Assembly (NCBI GenBank): GCA_023630585.1
Contig: CM042565.1
Location: forward strand, 12,536,013 to 12,600,012
Direction: 5' to 3'
DNA length: 64,000 nt
Source of the DNA: Cranoglanis bouderius
Lineage: Eukaryota; Chordata; Actinopteri; Siluriformes; Cranoglanididae
Below the pieces are notes generated by a model. The model worked only from the letters and a program-made list of their open reading frames with translations. It did not search any database and was not told the origin of the DNA. Position 1 is the first letter of the stretch. Each line of letters opens with the position of its first letter. Position numbers and translations under genes: made by a program. This document shows, in pieces, positions 1-10,596 of this stretch.

Positions 1-66
1 AAGCTTTGGTCAGTGAAGTCGAAGAACTTAAGGTACTCTTCTCCAACAGCACGACTGAACTCATTG
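1..66 (-). CDS. PSD/EFA6-like ARF6 GEF, Sec7 exon (partial, runs off window)
   Basis: On the minus strand a T-rich stretch ending in TATTAG is followed at 66 by an open frame reading NEFSRAVGEEYLKFFDF. This continues the Sec7 entry motif that ends the exon at 1074. The upstream exon stops in phase 2 (GA) and this one starts with C, giving an Asp codon and restoring the frame. In the PSD/EFA6 family this stretch is helix 1-2 of the Sec7 domain, which drives GDP-GTP exchange on ARF6 at the plasma membrane. The catalytic Glu finger and the PH domain would lie to the left of base 1 and are not seen. The exon is too short to be found as an ORF and was located by phase and homology. Confidence 0.85.
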
Positions 67-539
67 CTAATATATAAAAAAAAGCATATCAGTTTTTTTT
101 CAATGAGATGTACAGTTGATTGTATAAGTTTGTATACCCTTAGGACAAAATGAAGACACAAATAATAGTAAGGGTGGTGGGTTTTCACAGATATTCCTTC
201 ATTATATAAGTAACAAAAATGCTCAAATAGTGTATTAACAGTATACTAACATCAGTTCAAAAGTTGTCATCTCCTTCTACATCTGAATGGCTTATAAATA
301 TTCTCTGAGCATACATGTATGCCCATTTTGCCTTTATAACTGCCACCAAACTCCAAGCTTTTAGATCATTTTGCCCCCTGTAGCCCACCATCAACCCATA
401 CTTCCTGACATTTCTATTATAATTTTGTGAAATGTTGTGTTTTTTTAACCCATTTGGTGAAATTTGCCAATTACCACCAGGGAGGGTGAAGGTTAGGACA
501 TGTTTCCTTCACAAAATATGAAGCAACCACATATTTTCA

Positions 540-800
540 TCATGCAGCTCAGAGGAAAGTACTATCTGCCCTCTTCCTCATACATGAGCTCACAGATGAG
601 CATGATTGGCTAGTGTGGCTGCCACTGACAGGGGAGCACTGACAGGGGAGCACTGACAGGGGAGCACTGACAGGGGAGCACCATCCCTCCCACCATCTTG
701 GACTCCCAGCCACGGATGGCCGTGGCATAGCCAGGATTCACGCACGCAATCTCCTGACAATAGGGAAAACGCTTTTCAGTTGCACCACTCAAGAGCCCCA
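540..800 (-). repeat. tRNA-derived SINE (family S1)
   Basis: Read on the minus strand it matches the sequences at 15535-15830 and 18060-18295: a GGATTCA..-type B-box region, then a segment containing GGGAGGGATGG, CAATCATG and CTCATGTATG. Three dispersed copies in different orientations within one window show it is an interspersed repeat. Confidence 0.6.
623..678 (+). repeat. 14-bp minisatellite, four perfect units
   Basis: CACTGACAGGGGAG is repeated four times without change inside the SINE at 540-800. The other SINE copies in the window lack it, so the expansion is local. Confidence 0.95.
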
Positions 801-1073
801 CAGTACCTTCTTCAGTTTAGATTTAGAGACTGAAAGGGTCATGGCAAAACATCTTTACATTTTTGGATATATTTATACCACGTTTGTTTTTGCTTTGGAG
901 TCATCCTGTTGTAGGATTACCTTTAAGATTTAGGATTTCATAACTTTTTGGAATTCTATTGGTAGATAAATTATAAAATAGAGGTACTTTTCTTCTTTAC
1001 ACTCATGAACTATGGGGGGTGCAAACTTTTGAACCGTACTATTACTGTGAATCAGTGCTTAACAATAACTCAC

Positions 1074-2241
1074 TCTTTGTCCAGATGTCGGACCACATCT
1101 GTTCGCTGAACACTGTCAAGCCTGTAAAGTTTCTCTGCAAGTTTACAAGCTTCCTCTCTGTCCACAACTTCTACATTTACGTTCTTGTCGGGAATCGCAG
1201 GTTCTACAGATTCCTCCTGTTGTTCCTCAGCCACATGTTCATGCTCAGATGATACATCTTCAGTTTGTCTTACACTGTCTTTGTCATGGTTCTGATGTTG
1301 TTCAGAGTTGGTGTGGTTTTCCTGCTCGGTTTGTTGGAGCTCGTCTGGTTGATTGGATTCTTTACTGTCCTTTGATTCTGAGACCTGTGATGTTTCCCTT
1401 TCAGTGGACCTATCTGACTGGTCCCCGAGTTCTGTCTCACTGGGACTTACTATTTGACTTGCTTCTACATCAACTGTACTTTTTCTCTGACTTGCCTGGT
1501 CTGAAGGTTCTGTTTCATTAGAACCTGATTGCTTTAACCCTTCTGAAGGTTCTTCACCAATTAAAAGTTCTTGTTTTGACTCTTCTGAGTTTTCCAACTC
1601 ATCTGAACATTCTGACTGTTGTATTAATTGTTCTTTGTGTCCATGAAGTTCCATTTCCACTGTACTTTCGATCCGCTCTTCACGGGTTGGTTCCTCTTGC
1701 TTGACTTCCAGCACAGACTCTTGCATCACCACAAATGTCTCTGCATTTTCTAATGCCAGTGTCTCATCATTAGCAATTATAGTCAACTCCACATTTTCAG
1801 AATCTTCAGTCCCTACTGCCTCCACAGCGTCGCAGACCAAATCAGGTGGTACTCCTGGTTGTGGTGGATCTGACTCTTGGATTAGACCAGGTTCCTCAAT
1901 TTGTTTTGAATCCAGTTCTAGGACTGGGTCATTTGTTTCTGACTGTGGTGTAGTACTGCAGTCCTCCTCACAAGGTGTCATTATAATTACACTGATACCA
2001 TCCTCAGAAATGAGCTCCACACCTTCGTTTGTTGCTCCCACATCTCCAAGTCCTTGTTCCAGTTCAGTCAAAAGCACAATGTGCCCGGTTTTTACGGATT
2101 CCTCCTCAAGAACTTCTAAACCCTCAGGAACCGGCTGGATCTCTGGGTTCTCTATGCAAAGATGGCTTTCTATCTCATCACTGTTTTTCTCATAGTCCAC
2201 CAATCCACCATCATCACTCGCTTCTGACGCCTGTGAGGTCT
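1074..2241 (-). CDS. PSD/EFA6-like ARF6 GEF, large acidic exon entering Sec7
   Basis: This 1168-nt exon encodes about 389 residues, mostly acidic and Ser/Gln-rich low-complexity sequence typical of the variable N-terminal half of PSD proteins. The last 25 or so residues (EACKLAEKLYRLDSVQRTD, then VVRHLDK) match the start of the Sec7 domain, where family members read LAKRLYRLDGFRKADVARHL. The donor is GA|GTGAGT at 1074/1073. The acceptor at 2241 follows TCTCTTTTCAG. The open frame reaches an ATG at 2293, but the sequence between 2293 and 2242 reads as a polypyrimidine tract and the phase-1 junction to the exon at 3506-3578 works exactly, so that ATG is not the start. Family assignment is firm; which paralogue (psd, psd2, psd3 or psd4) is not. 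Confidence 0.88.
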
Positions 2242-2589
2242 CTGAAAAGAGATTAGAGTACGGGAACTTGAGAGAACTGATATGTACAGACATGGATTTA
2301 TTTTAATAATTCGTGAATTTTCACAGCGTGATTAGTTCTATGCAATGAAATGTCTTGTAGCATGGTAATGATTCCTTATAGAAAATAATTGTTACCTGGG
2401 CTCAGAAAACCAATTCGACTCAAACTTTGTGTCATTGCTATAAGCTTTTTAATGACACAAAAGTTTCAAGAGTAAGGGCTATGCATTTACAAATCACATC
2501 ATCACAAATAACATCTGCATAATGTTTTGTACTGCTGGTTAGCTAAACTATGTAGCTGCTATTTTAATAGTTTTCCGCGGTTAATTTCA

Positions 2590-2935
2590 TGCTTCATTTA
2601 TCCAGTTATAATACTGTATCTTCCAATATCTAAATGGGGGAGTGTAGAGAAAAGGCAGCAGCTACATTTTTAACTAGGAGTTAAATGTTAGTACTTGTTA
2701 GTAATAATGTTAGAACATGTTAAAATTATGCAGGCTAACTAGCATACCTGGTTAAATTCTTAAGTTCATTGTGTATTTATTCCATTTTCATTTCTTCCAA
2801 AAGCCTAAATGGGGGAGTTTAAAGAAAAGACCAAGACTATATTCCTGACTGGAGGGATTTAAAAATATTAAAATTCTGCTAGTTACCTAGCTAACATGGT
2901 GCTAGCTGCTAGTTCATAATTGACTTATTTCAAAG
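2590..2935 (+). repeat. Imperfect ~178-bp tandem duplication in a PSD-like intron
   Basis: Two blocks, around 2611-2700 and 2786-2875, share CTTCCAA..CTAAATGGGGGAGT, AGAAAAG and a following GCTAACTAGC/CTAGCTAACAT region, at a spacing of about 178 bp with many substitutions. The rest of the intron 2242-3505 shows nothing else beyond AT-rich sequence and a T-tract at 3124-3166. Confidence 0.45.
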
Positions 2936-3505
2936 CTCTTTGTGATCAATTTGGCACAAATTATAACAAACACACACAAGGAAAACGTAACTATTTTTGC
3001 AATGGCTTTCCATCAACTGTTTAAGTAAGACCACTTATAATGGAAAAAAACAAGCATTCTCCATGTGTTTATTCAAAATAAGCATCTTTCAAACCTTGAA
3101 AATAATATAACCTTAAATGTCAAGCTTTTTTTTTTTATTTTTTAACATTTTTTTTTTTTTTTTTAGATATAAACTCAGAGAAACTAAACAGAGAACCTCT
3201 GTTAAAAGGTTAAATGCTTTGTGAAATACTGTGGTGAACTCCCCCCTCTGAATAGAAAGTTAAATGGAAATTTATAGTGGGCGCATTTATGCCTCCAGGT
3301 AGACATAAATAAAACAGGAAACATCATCGCAAGTCACATAGCAAGAGGCATGTATCATGTTATAAAAGGCCAGCATTCACCACTGATGGACACTTTTTTC
3401 CCCTCACGATTGATATTGAAAATGTATATAATGTCATCAATAGATTTAACAATTTGACAGTGATGTATGATGTATTATGTATTTAATGAATAAGATGCAT
3501 GTTAC

Positions 3506-3578
3506 CTGTAAATGGTGGCTGGTCATCTTCGTTTGATGGTGTCACACAAACATTCACTTCTGTGTGTGCATCATATAA
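3506..3578 (-). CDS. PSD/EFA6-like ARF6 GEF, small internal exon
   Basis: A 73-nt exon of 24 codons plus one base. It is bounded by an acceptor after ACTTCCCTCACAG and a donor ACAG|GTAACA. It begins in phase 0, as the exon at 5355-5846 requires, and ends in phase 1, completing a Glu codon with the AG that opens the exon at 1074-2241. It reads LYDAHTEVNVCVTPSNEDDQ, then PPFT, without stops. Both junctions agreeing in phase is the main evidence; the residues are not diagnostic of any domain. Confidence 0.8.
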
Positions 3579-3745
3579 CTGTGAGGGAAGTAACATGAAA
3601 TGTGGACACGGCGAGCTAAAGCACACTTAAATAATATACTTTCTATACATTCAAACACAAGAAGACAATATAAAATGATCATAAATACAGCAGAGACTAC
3701 GTCATTGCCAAACGTATACCCAAAGTATTTACGATGAGCAATTTG

Positions 3746-4292
3746 CAGTTGAGTGCAAAAGGTTGTACACCCACCAGATGACAGGGAAACGTAATCTATA
3801 GCCATAACAGTGTGGTTCAGTAGTATGTGGAAATATGTACAGTACAAAAAAAAATCTAAATAATATCAGCTCCAAAGTTTGCATCTCCCATTTGTGAATG
3901 TGATGCAAATATTCTCTAAATACTGTATTTGCTCACCCTTTGCTTTTATAACTCTTTTTAAATTTTCTGAACAGCCTTTGGATCCTTGCATTTGTAATAT
4001 TTAAACCTTCTGTGGCCCAATCTCCGGCATGTTCGCCCAAAAATGTCTTTTATAACTCTTAGCAAATCTTTGTCCAGTCTTCTGGATATACCTTTGCTTT
4101 CAATAAATCAGGTCTGAAAAGCAAGAGGTCAATGGGAAAATATCTTTTCAACATAATGTTCTATTGAGTTTTTCTTATTTTTGGATTGTTTACTTGTTGC
4201 AGGACATAATTTTTGCAGAATTTTTTTTTTTTTTTTTTTTTTTTTGGAAAAATGCCAAACCCATGGGACGTGCAAACTTTTGCACTCAACTG
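3746..4292. mobile_element. MITE with inverted ends CAGTTGAGTGCAAAAG
   Basis: The left end CAGTTGAGTGCAAAAGGTTG (3746) is repeated inverted at the right end (..CTTTTGCACTCAACTG, 4292). The interior has no coding capacity, and a T-tract lies near 4220-4245. It sits in the PSD-like intron between 3578 and 5355. The remainder of that intron, 4300-5340, shows no gene or clear repeat. Confidence 0.7.
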
Positions 4293-5354
4293 TAGGCAGT
4301 AAGTAGAAGACATGGAAACTATTTCGCCTCTCATCACTGCCTCAGCCTCACTCATATTGAGAAGTGCTGTTCTACATGCCAAACCACACAACCCTTCCTG
4401 TTTGACTAGTACTAGACACAGAATGGAGTCAAGACAGGCCATTGCTTGAAACATGAATGGGGCAGAGTGTTAACTCTCAAAATGGTATCTTTATTATGAG
4501 TCCTTCCCTTATATAGCCAAAAAAGCAGTTTGCCTTGTTAGTTTAAAAAAAAATAAAAAAATTGACAAGAAAAGAGACGGGTCTGGGCGTCGTCTCTGTG
4601 ATCACCCTGACTGGTTTTTTTGACTAATGTTATAAAAGTTCTCATAAGAGACACATTACGATTTAGCTTTTGCTTCATGCTAAAAGCAGCAGCCAAACAT
4701 CTTAACTAACCTGTTGACACAATAAGATGACGATAATACAGAGAAAATAAGGCTTGTTGTGGAATAGCTACATCTGTATCTGTATAAACAGATCAGCTAT
4801 ACATTCCATAGCATAGTCTATTTAAAAGCAGCACTCCAGCTGATACATGACTAATATGTCTTTCGCTTCATCTTAGAACCAAAGCAAAATCACTATTTGT
4901 GAATTGTACTGGAAATAATCTGGAACAGCCAGCTAAATTTGGCTGGAGATAGCTACCTACATGGCTTCATGTTAGCCATATAGTGCACTACATAGAGTGC
5001 AAAAGTCATTATTTAGAGCATGTTTGTAGGGAGTAGGAAGCCATCTGGTATCAAGCCTCATCTCTTTGGTCTGGCAATCAGTTAGGGATCATCAGAAATG
5101 TGCATAAACTGAAAAGATGTTTGTGTGATGTTATGATGCCACTAAATGTGAATTATTTACTCAATTTTTGTCAGATTTTAATAGTGATTTTGAATCTGTG
5201 TTTAAAATGTCGATCCGTTGCAGGTTTATGGGTCTCTCCCCAATCAAGCAAACAGAAGCCTGGTCTTGTATGACTGGAAATGACTGGACAGGAGTATTTC
5301 CAAGATGGACGCCGAGTGGACAGACTTTGCTACAAGAACACTGCCAACACATAC

Positions 5355-5846
5355 CTGGCAAGAGTCGGCTTCTGTATTTATAGCTGGCTGTTGCTGCAAG
5401 TCATCATCTGTCTGTTCAGGCTCTTCATCCTGTACCAGATCAATACTTTCCTCCTTGCTTAACAAAGGCATGTCTGAGGTTGGAGGAGTAACTACCCAGT
5501 CCATATTCAATCCATAACTCGAGTTAATCTTACTTGAGCCTGAATCTTGGGATGGAGCATCTGCAGGAGTCTGTGGCATATCCCACTGTACTGTAGCACA
5601 GCTGAAATGCATGCTGGGAACCCTAACAGGGAACATTGTAATGGAAACCCCATGTTCTAAGGGTTCAGGACCGTCTTTTGCCAGTGGTTCATGGGTTTTG
5701 TCTCTGTGGTTTTCTCCCAGGCATCGGTTATTCTCCTGCTCCACCCTCTCTATGTACAGCTTGGCTTCCAAATATGGCTCTTCTGCCTCAAACGCAACTG
5801 GTTCTGGATAGACAGGCTGTGCAGAAAGAATGAGATCGCTCTCCAT
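5355..5846 (-). CDS. PSD/EFA6-like ARF6 GEF, first coding exon
   Basis: A 164-codon open frame starts at ATG 5846 and ends at a strong donor, CAG|GTATGT (5355/5354). Reading on past the donor gives a 36-residue tail and a stop, which is intron. The protein starts MESDLILSAQPVYPEPVAFE and is acidic with no recognisable domain, as expected for the poorly conserved N terminus of PSD-family exchange factors. Start choice: it is the first ATG giving a long frame; an upstream ATG in the same exon opens only a 9-codon frame. The link to the Sec7 exons rests on strand, order and three matching splice phases rather than direct homology. Confidence 0.75.
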
Positions 5847-5896
5847 GGCTTCTCAGGCAACTGATTCTATGTGATGACTGTGAGTCGTGTGTCCAT
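5847..5896 (-). promoter_or_regulatory. 5' UTR part of the PSD-like first coding exon, with a short upstream ORF
   Basis: A candidate acceptor (TGTGTAGCCTACAG) places the exon start at 5896. The first three exon bases are an ATG opening a 9-codon frame that ends in TAG before the main ATG. Such a leader ORF could lower translation of the main frame; that is an inference. Confidence 0.5.
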
Positions 5897-6039
5897 CTGT
5901 AGGCTACACAAACATTTAGTGGTGATTACTGGTAAATGAGACACTAAAAAGCTCTTTAAAGTGTATACATTGATATTATTACTACTGAGATGAATTAATA
6001 CAGGAACTATAGCAGTCCTTCATTTATAGCAGACCCTCA

Positions 6040-6579
6040 TTTATAAATCTCTTACCAAAGTAGTGTTTAAATGTTTCCATAGGACAAACTGCAATACAAA
6101 TTCCCAATTCCAGATATACAGACATTTCTGTAACTATGATTTTTCTGCAGCTGATTTACATTTAGCCATGCCCATAAAACCCCATAAAAAGCTAAGCTCA
6201 CAGAGAGCTGAAAACAACAAACTGATGACTAAACGGTGAAAGGGCTGTGTGCGGCAAAAATCTTCCAGTACTGCAGCTCAGACACTGTAGTGAGCTACCA
6301 TAGATACACTTTAACGCATCCTCATTATAGGGGGCGCCATTACTTCGTTCTTATTTGTCTAAATTTATGGATTGTTTCTTCCTTTCGTATATAAAATCGA
6401 GGTACATGTTAGTGAGTCTCCTTATATATAACTTTACACAAATTCGCAAGTTTTCGTATTATATGAACAGGTTTTCCAAACTACTTGGATTTGAATGAAT
6501 ATCAAATTTCTTGTGTAAAAGCTCCTGTGAACAATGTACTGATAAATCCATTTGTATCCAGCTTGATAAATGAGGCCCA
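6040..6579. mobile_element. Degraded MITE with TGATAAATGAGGCCCA end
   Basis: The right end GATAAATGAGGCCCA (to 6579) and a left counterpart CCCTCATTTATAAATC (about 6042) match the ends of the better preserved element at 59845-60669. The interior also matches (GATTT.CAT..CCCATAAA..CCATAAAA). Confidence 0.6.
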
Positions 6580-6606
6580 CTGTGTGTACCTAATCCTTAA
6601 CATATA

Positions 6607-7012
6607 CAATACTGTGCAAAAATTTTAAGGCACATGCAAAGAAATGCTGTAGAGCAAAGATGCCTTCAAAATAATGAAATTAATTGTTTCTAAATTTAAA
6701 AAAAAAAAAACACCACAAAGAGCAGTACACAATAGTAAATGAAAAAAGTCAATACTTGGTGTGACAAAAAATAAAAATAAAAATAATAGTCTCCGGTACA
6801 ATTAGTGCAGTTTTATAAGGAAATGTGCTGGTAAGTTTTATTGAGCATCTTGCAAAACCAGCCACAGTTCTTCTGGAGACTTTGACTTTCGCACTTGCTT
6901 CTTACTTTTGCACTTGATAATGTAGAAGTGATAAAATAAAATAAAAAATCTATAATAAAGTTTGTACCAAAAAAAAAAAAAATAGGGTGCCTAAAACTTT
7001 TGCACAGTACTG
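6607..7012 (-). mobile_element. MITE family M1 (CAGTACTGTGCAAAAG ends, TA duplication)
   Basis: The element begins CAATACTGTGCAAAA and ends TTTTGCACAGTACTG, flanked by TA on both sides as expected for Tc1/mariner-type insertion. The interior has the same landmarks as 22598-23136 and 25941-26454: GAGCATCTT, CTTCTGGAGACTTTGACTTT, and AATATTGACTT inverted. It is non-coding. Confidence 0.75.
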
Positions 7013-7633
7013 TAGACATGACACTTTAAAGGGCAAAACCAAACCTATCCCATGTGATTTGAATACCAAAATACCAACAGAAAAGTGGGACTACAGAAAT
7101 GTAGAAAAACGTGTCAGGCCAACAGAAGCACGTCTTTTAACCGGCATCTATCTTTGAACGTGCTGTTCTAAATTTCTTGAATACTGAAGATCATATCTCT
7201 TGATTGTACACATAGCTTAAAACATAAGGCCAAAGTAAATACAATGGCAATTACAACAACAAATAATAAGTCCATAATATAATAATATATAGATAAATGT
7301 AGATACATACTGATTTAAAAGTCTGATTAGTATAAAATTGAAGTCTGAGTTGAAGTCTTATATTTGGCTGTGATACTGATAATGATCGATCGCTCCAGCA
7401 GTCTAATCTAGTCATGAATTCCAAGTCAGTCAAGATATTAATGAAAAGGATATTTTGATTCAACTTTTGACCATTCGTCTCTTCAATACTACATACAAGT
7501 CATAACCAACACATTTCACACCTAATGACTACTGAATTCACCAATGGCCACACCCTATTACTCGGTATACTGTAACACAGCCATAAATGAAATAAACCAT
7601 AACAAAAAAAAAAAAAACTTGGCTTGGACTCAC

Positions 7634-7790
7634 CTTTTTAATATCTTATTATTAACTTCAGTTAATGGCCATACCACAGCACCGTTATCTCCGAGATGTG
7701 CAAGACGGATGTGCGTTGCAATGACTTTCTGTGCAGGCGTCACAGAAGCATAGTTCCACTTCCTGGCAGCAAATAAAAAACCACTACAGC
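7634..7790 (-). other. Candidate untranslated exon of the PSD-like gene
   Basis: On the minus strand ATTAAAAAG|GTGAGTCC forms a strong splice donor at 7634, on the correct strand and about 1.7 kb upstream of the first coding exon. The right-hand limit is not defined. It could be an alternative first exon; no transcript evidence is available. Confidence 0.35.
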
Positions 7791-8059
7791 AAAAGAACGA
7801 AAGAAGAAAAAAGGGGGTGGCATATGAAGGTTAAGATGGTGTTGGATTGAGGATGTGTGTATGAGTAGATTCTCAGATTGTTTTTCTCTTTATTGAAAAT
7901 TCTCAAAAACACTTTTAAGCACTGTTATTGGCTAATTAATAATAAAACTTTATTTATGGAACTCCCATAAACAGATTCTGCAACAAGTCTTCAAGCTCAA
8001 CTTACCTCATCTAACCCACATCCGGGTCCATCCCCACTTTACTTCCTGCTGGTGCTCAC

Positions 8060-8160
8060 CTCAACTCTTCCTGTAGAACGCACACACTTATGAGTTACAA
8101 CGATCGTCCAATATCGCAGCCAGACAAGCGACTTGGCGCGTCAACGCGTTTTTAGCCCAG
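8060..8160 (-). promoter_or_regulatory. Candidate first exon and promoter of the PSD-like gene
   Basis: The stretch around 8100-8150 is the only CpG-rich patch for kilobases (GGCGCG, AACGCG, TATCGCAG). It is followed on the minus strand by GTTGAG|GTGAGC, a good donor at 8060. This fits a CpG promoter with a non-coding first exon for the minus-strand gene at 1-5.9 kb. Confidence 0.35.
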
Positions 8161-8586
8161 CCATTGATCTCGTCTTGACATATTACAATGCTCTTTGTGT
8201 GATTTCAAAACACGGCCTGTCAGGGGCCAGTCTCATAGCAGGCATTAATGTGGCATGTGCATCAGCAGAACAGGATAGTCAGGTTTAATCCTATAGATAT
8301 CTTCGATGACACAATCTCATGTCTAGGAGCCTAAGAAGAAGGATTTGTTTTTTGTTAATTTTACATGTCTATTTTTAAATGGTATTTTGAAACAGTGATG
8401 AGTCATCGTATTATGAGGAACTGAAACTAAGGGAAAGACAACAAGCTTGTAACAATCATGTTGCATAAAACAAATGGAGCTAACTTAATGGTTTGTTTTA
8501 AGATGCCTGTGCAATTGTAACAAGCAAGGACTTGAAAACAGAATGACACATAGATGTCATGATCTGATGCTGAAAATCAGTCTCAG

Positions 8587-8798
8587 AGTTGATACTGTCC
8601 TGAAACTCTAGACCGGTGTTAAAAACAAATTTAACATATTCACATATTCGATCCAATCTAGTGACTAGTGACAGTTGGTTGTGATATTAGACAGTTGATA
8701 CCGTCCTGAAACTCTAGACCGGTGTTAAAAACAAATTTAACATATTCACATATTCGATCCAATCTAGTGACTAGTGACAGTTGGTTGTGATATTAGAT
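8587..8798 (+). repeat. 106-bp tandem duplication
   Basis: AGTTGATACTGTCCTGAAAC.. at 8587 recurs as AGTTGATACCGTCCTGAAAC.. at 8693, and the two 106-bp copies differ at very few positions. The near identity points to a recent event. Confidence 0.95.
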
Positions 8799-9429
8799 GG
8801 GAGGCTAAAATCTAATATCAGTAGCTCAACAATTCAACTATTAAGGGGTTCAGCAATATATTACGAGGTCTCAATGACGGAATATTAATAAAGAATAAAG
8901 TCGGTAAGGCTCTACTGGGTTCATACCAAGTTTCCTCAGAATACCAAACGTGGGCTGAAAACGATCGCTAGTAAGCTGCATGAATCTACAGTCTGGGCTA
9001 GACAAAAAATAAAAATAAAAAATCAGCCCTAGTCTTGCTTCTTCATATTATTCTGTGTATTTTTCTTATGACCATTGGTTCCTCAAGTTTGTTAACAACA
9101 AATAATCTGAGGTGGATGCCAAACCATATGAGACCTTATAGTGATGTCTTTTTTTACCGTTTTCAGACAGCCTTAATTCCAACACATTCGTACCTGCTAC
9201 TGACGTCTTTCACGCTGTCAGTATGCGTGATGATGACGGACATGACAGATCTTACACATAAAAAAACAGGACGCTCGGATTGTCTTAAAGGCTGCTGCCC
9301 TCAGGCCTCTCATGTTTGGCATTACTACAACTACAGAACAGAAGTATGGAGAGAGAGAAGGCTAATTTATTGGGAGGATGTTCCCTTGTTCAATTCTGAG
9401 CTCAGGTTACTATCTGTGTGGAGTTCCTG

Positions 9430-9600
9430 GTACTCCAGTTTCCACTCTCCTATCAATAACAGGTGTAGGTGTATTGACTACACTAGCTGTGAATGTGTGT
9501 GCATGGTGCCCTGCGATGGACCGGCATCCCATCCAGGGTGTATTCCTGGGATAGACTTTAGATTCACCACGACCTTAGCCAGGATACAACAGTTACTAAA
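9430..9600 (+). repeat. SINE fragment (family S2, 3' part)
   Basis: It contains TGCCCTGCGATGGACCGGCA, CCATCCAGGGTGTATTCC and CTGGGATAGACT, the recurrent 3' body of a fish tRNA-derived SINE also seen at 20440-20690 and inverted at 25505-25625. An open frame of 197 codons running into it (9035-9628) is not considered a gene. The stretch 8800-9430 holds nothing I recognise. Confidence 0.6.
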
Positions 9601-9781
9601 TATAAATGTCAATATCAGATCAGTATAACCCCAAACTTACTGTCCTGATATTGCTTTTGTATTGAAAATTCTGTGAACGGTGCATGTTTAATTATCAAAC
9701 CATCTTAATGTGCAGTCAATATTTGAGAAATAGGCCTAAATAATAATCATTCTTATAGCAGTACAGATTGCGATTAGAGTA

Positions 9782-9944
9782 CACAGCAAAATCCCCAGTG
9801 TTGAATTAACGCCTAAAGTGTTGAATGAACTCTTTCAGTGTTCATTTAAGTGCATTTGGACAAATAAGGCCACTATATGTCCAAATAATATGTCCTATAT
9901 AAGCACTGAAGGTGTTAATTCAACACTGGGGATTTTGCAGTGTA
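9782..9944. mobile_element. Palindromic MITE, CACTGCAAAATCCCC-type ends
   Basis: The left end ACAGCAAAATCCCCAGTGTTG and AATTAACGCCT pair with the right end GGTGTTAATTCAACACTGGG, GATTTTGCAGTG. The interior also folds (TTTGGACAAAT / ATATGTCC). The total is about 160 bp with TA next to both ends. No coding sequence. Confidence 0.85.
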
Positions 9945-10489
9945 GTTTCCACTTACCTCAGTCAACATGTGAGGATAAACTACACAAAACAAAAAGAAGA
10001 CCAAAGTCACAGGAGTGGTGTCAAGATCATCTTGAACAGTCTATTTGCCACTTATCCTTGTTTTGAATGCTTCTCAGTCGAGGTGCAAATACACTCAGCA
10101 GGTCACTAAGCTGTATCCTGAGACTCCTTTCAGAAGTCAAACACACTCACTGAGCTGTCCAAACACCAAGTCCTTTGTTTTATCTGGATCTTCTTCAGAA
10201 GGACGCTTTTGCGAACCACCCAAGAGCTTGATAAGAGAAAGTGACAGCAAAAGATAAACTCAAAACATCAGACGAATCAAAGAAAACACCTGGCTGCACA
10301 CTACCGTATTAGACCACTTATTAGTGCCTGAACCGCATCCGAAACAAGAATCATAATACGCCTACTCTATGGCTATGCAATTCATTACGGTAGTATGCGG
10401 GTTGGGACACGCCCTCATTGGCGCACCTATTAAAGTGGCAAAGCAACCTGCATCCTGAAACCACGCCCACTCTGAATTTCACTAATTGC

Positions 10490-10512
10490 TGCCACTAGAG
10501 GGAGGCACGTGA
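10490..10512 (+). promoter_or_regulatory. CTCF-like motif next to an E-box
   Basis: TGCCACTAGAGGGAGGCA resembles the vertebrate CTCF core CCACYAGRGGGC, with A for C at one core position. It is followed directly by CACGTG. Sequence match only; it lies between the PSD-like and zinc-finger genes. Confidence 0.35.
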
Positions 10513-10568
10513 CCAGTTCACTGTTTATGGCGGCGCAGTTTCAACCTTTACAATGAACACAATTTCTA

Positions 10569-10596
10569 TTCTTTTCTTTTCTTTTCTTTTCTTTTT
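10569..10596 (+). repeat. (CTTTT)n microsatellite
   Basis: Pentanucleotide CTTTT repeated about five times. Downstream, 10600-11650 is AT-rich with (AAAT)n runs near 11130 and 11250-11310 and no gene. Confidence 0.9.

Larger units (their letters stand above)
115..1040. mobile_element. Possible MITE remnant containing a SINE
   Basis: The left side (about 118-145, GTATAAGTTTGTATACCC) and right side (about 1013-1040, GGGGTGCAAACTTTTGAACC) look like weak inverted ends of the family seen intact at 3746-4292. Both share the internal phrases AAAGTT..CATCTCC and TTTATAACT. The copy is degraded and has a SINE (540-800) in its middle, so the limits are approximate. Confidence 0.35.
7020..8580. other. 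No gene seen apart from candidate first exons
   Basis: Outside the two candidate splice donors at 7634 and 8060 I see only AT-rich sequence. Short open frames at 7251-7463 and 7544-7753 have no protein-like features. Confidence 0.5.

Noticed and set aside
2293..2293. ATG at 2293 as the start of a 407-residue acidic protein
   Set aside because: The 52 bases after it form an intron end with a strong acceptor, and phases fit an upstream exon at 3506-3578.
4161..4454. 97-codon minus-strand frame in the PSD-like intron
   Set aside because: Half of it is the MITE end and its poly-Lys from a T-tract; no splice sites fit.
9035..9628. 197-codon plus-strand frame
   Set aside because: Its last third is SINE sequence, the start is not an ATG, and it has no recognisable domain.
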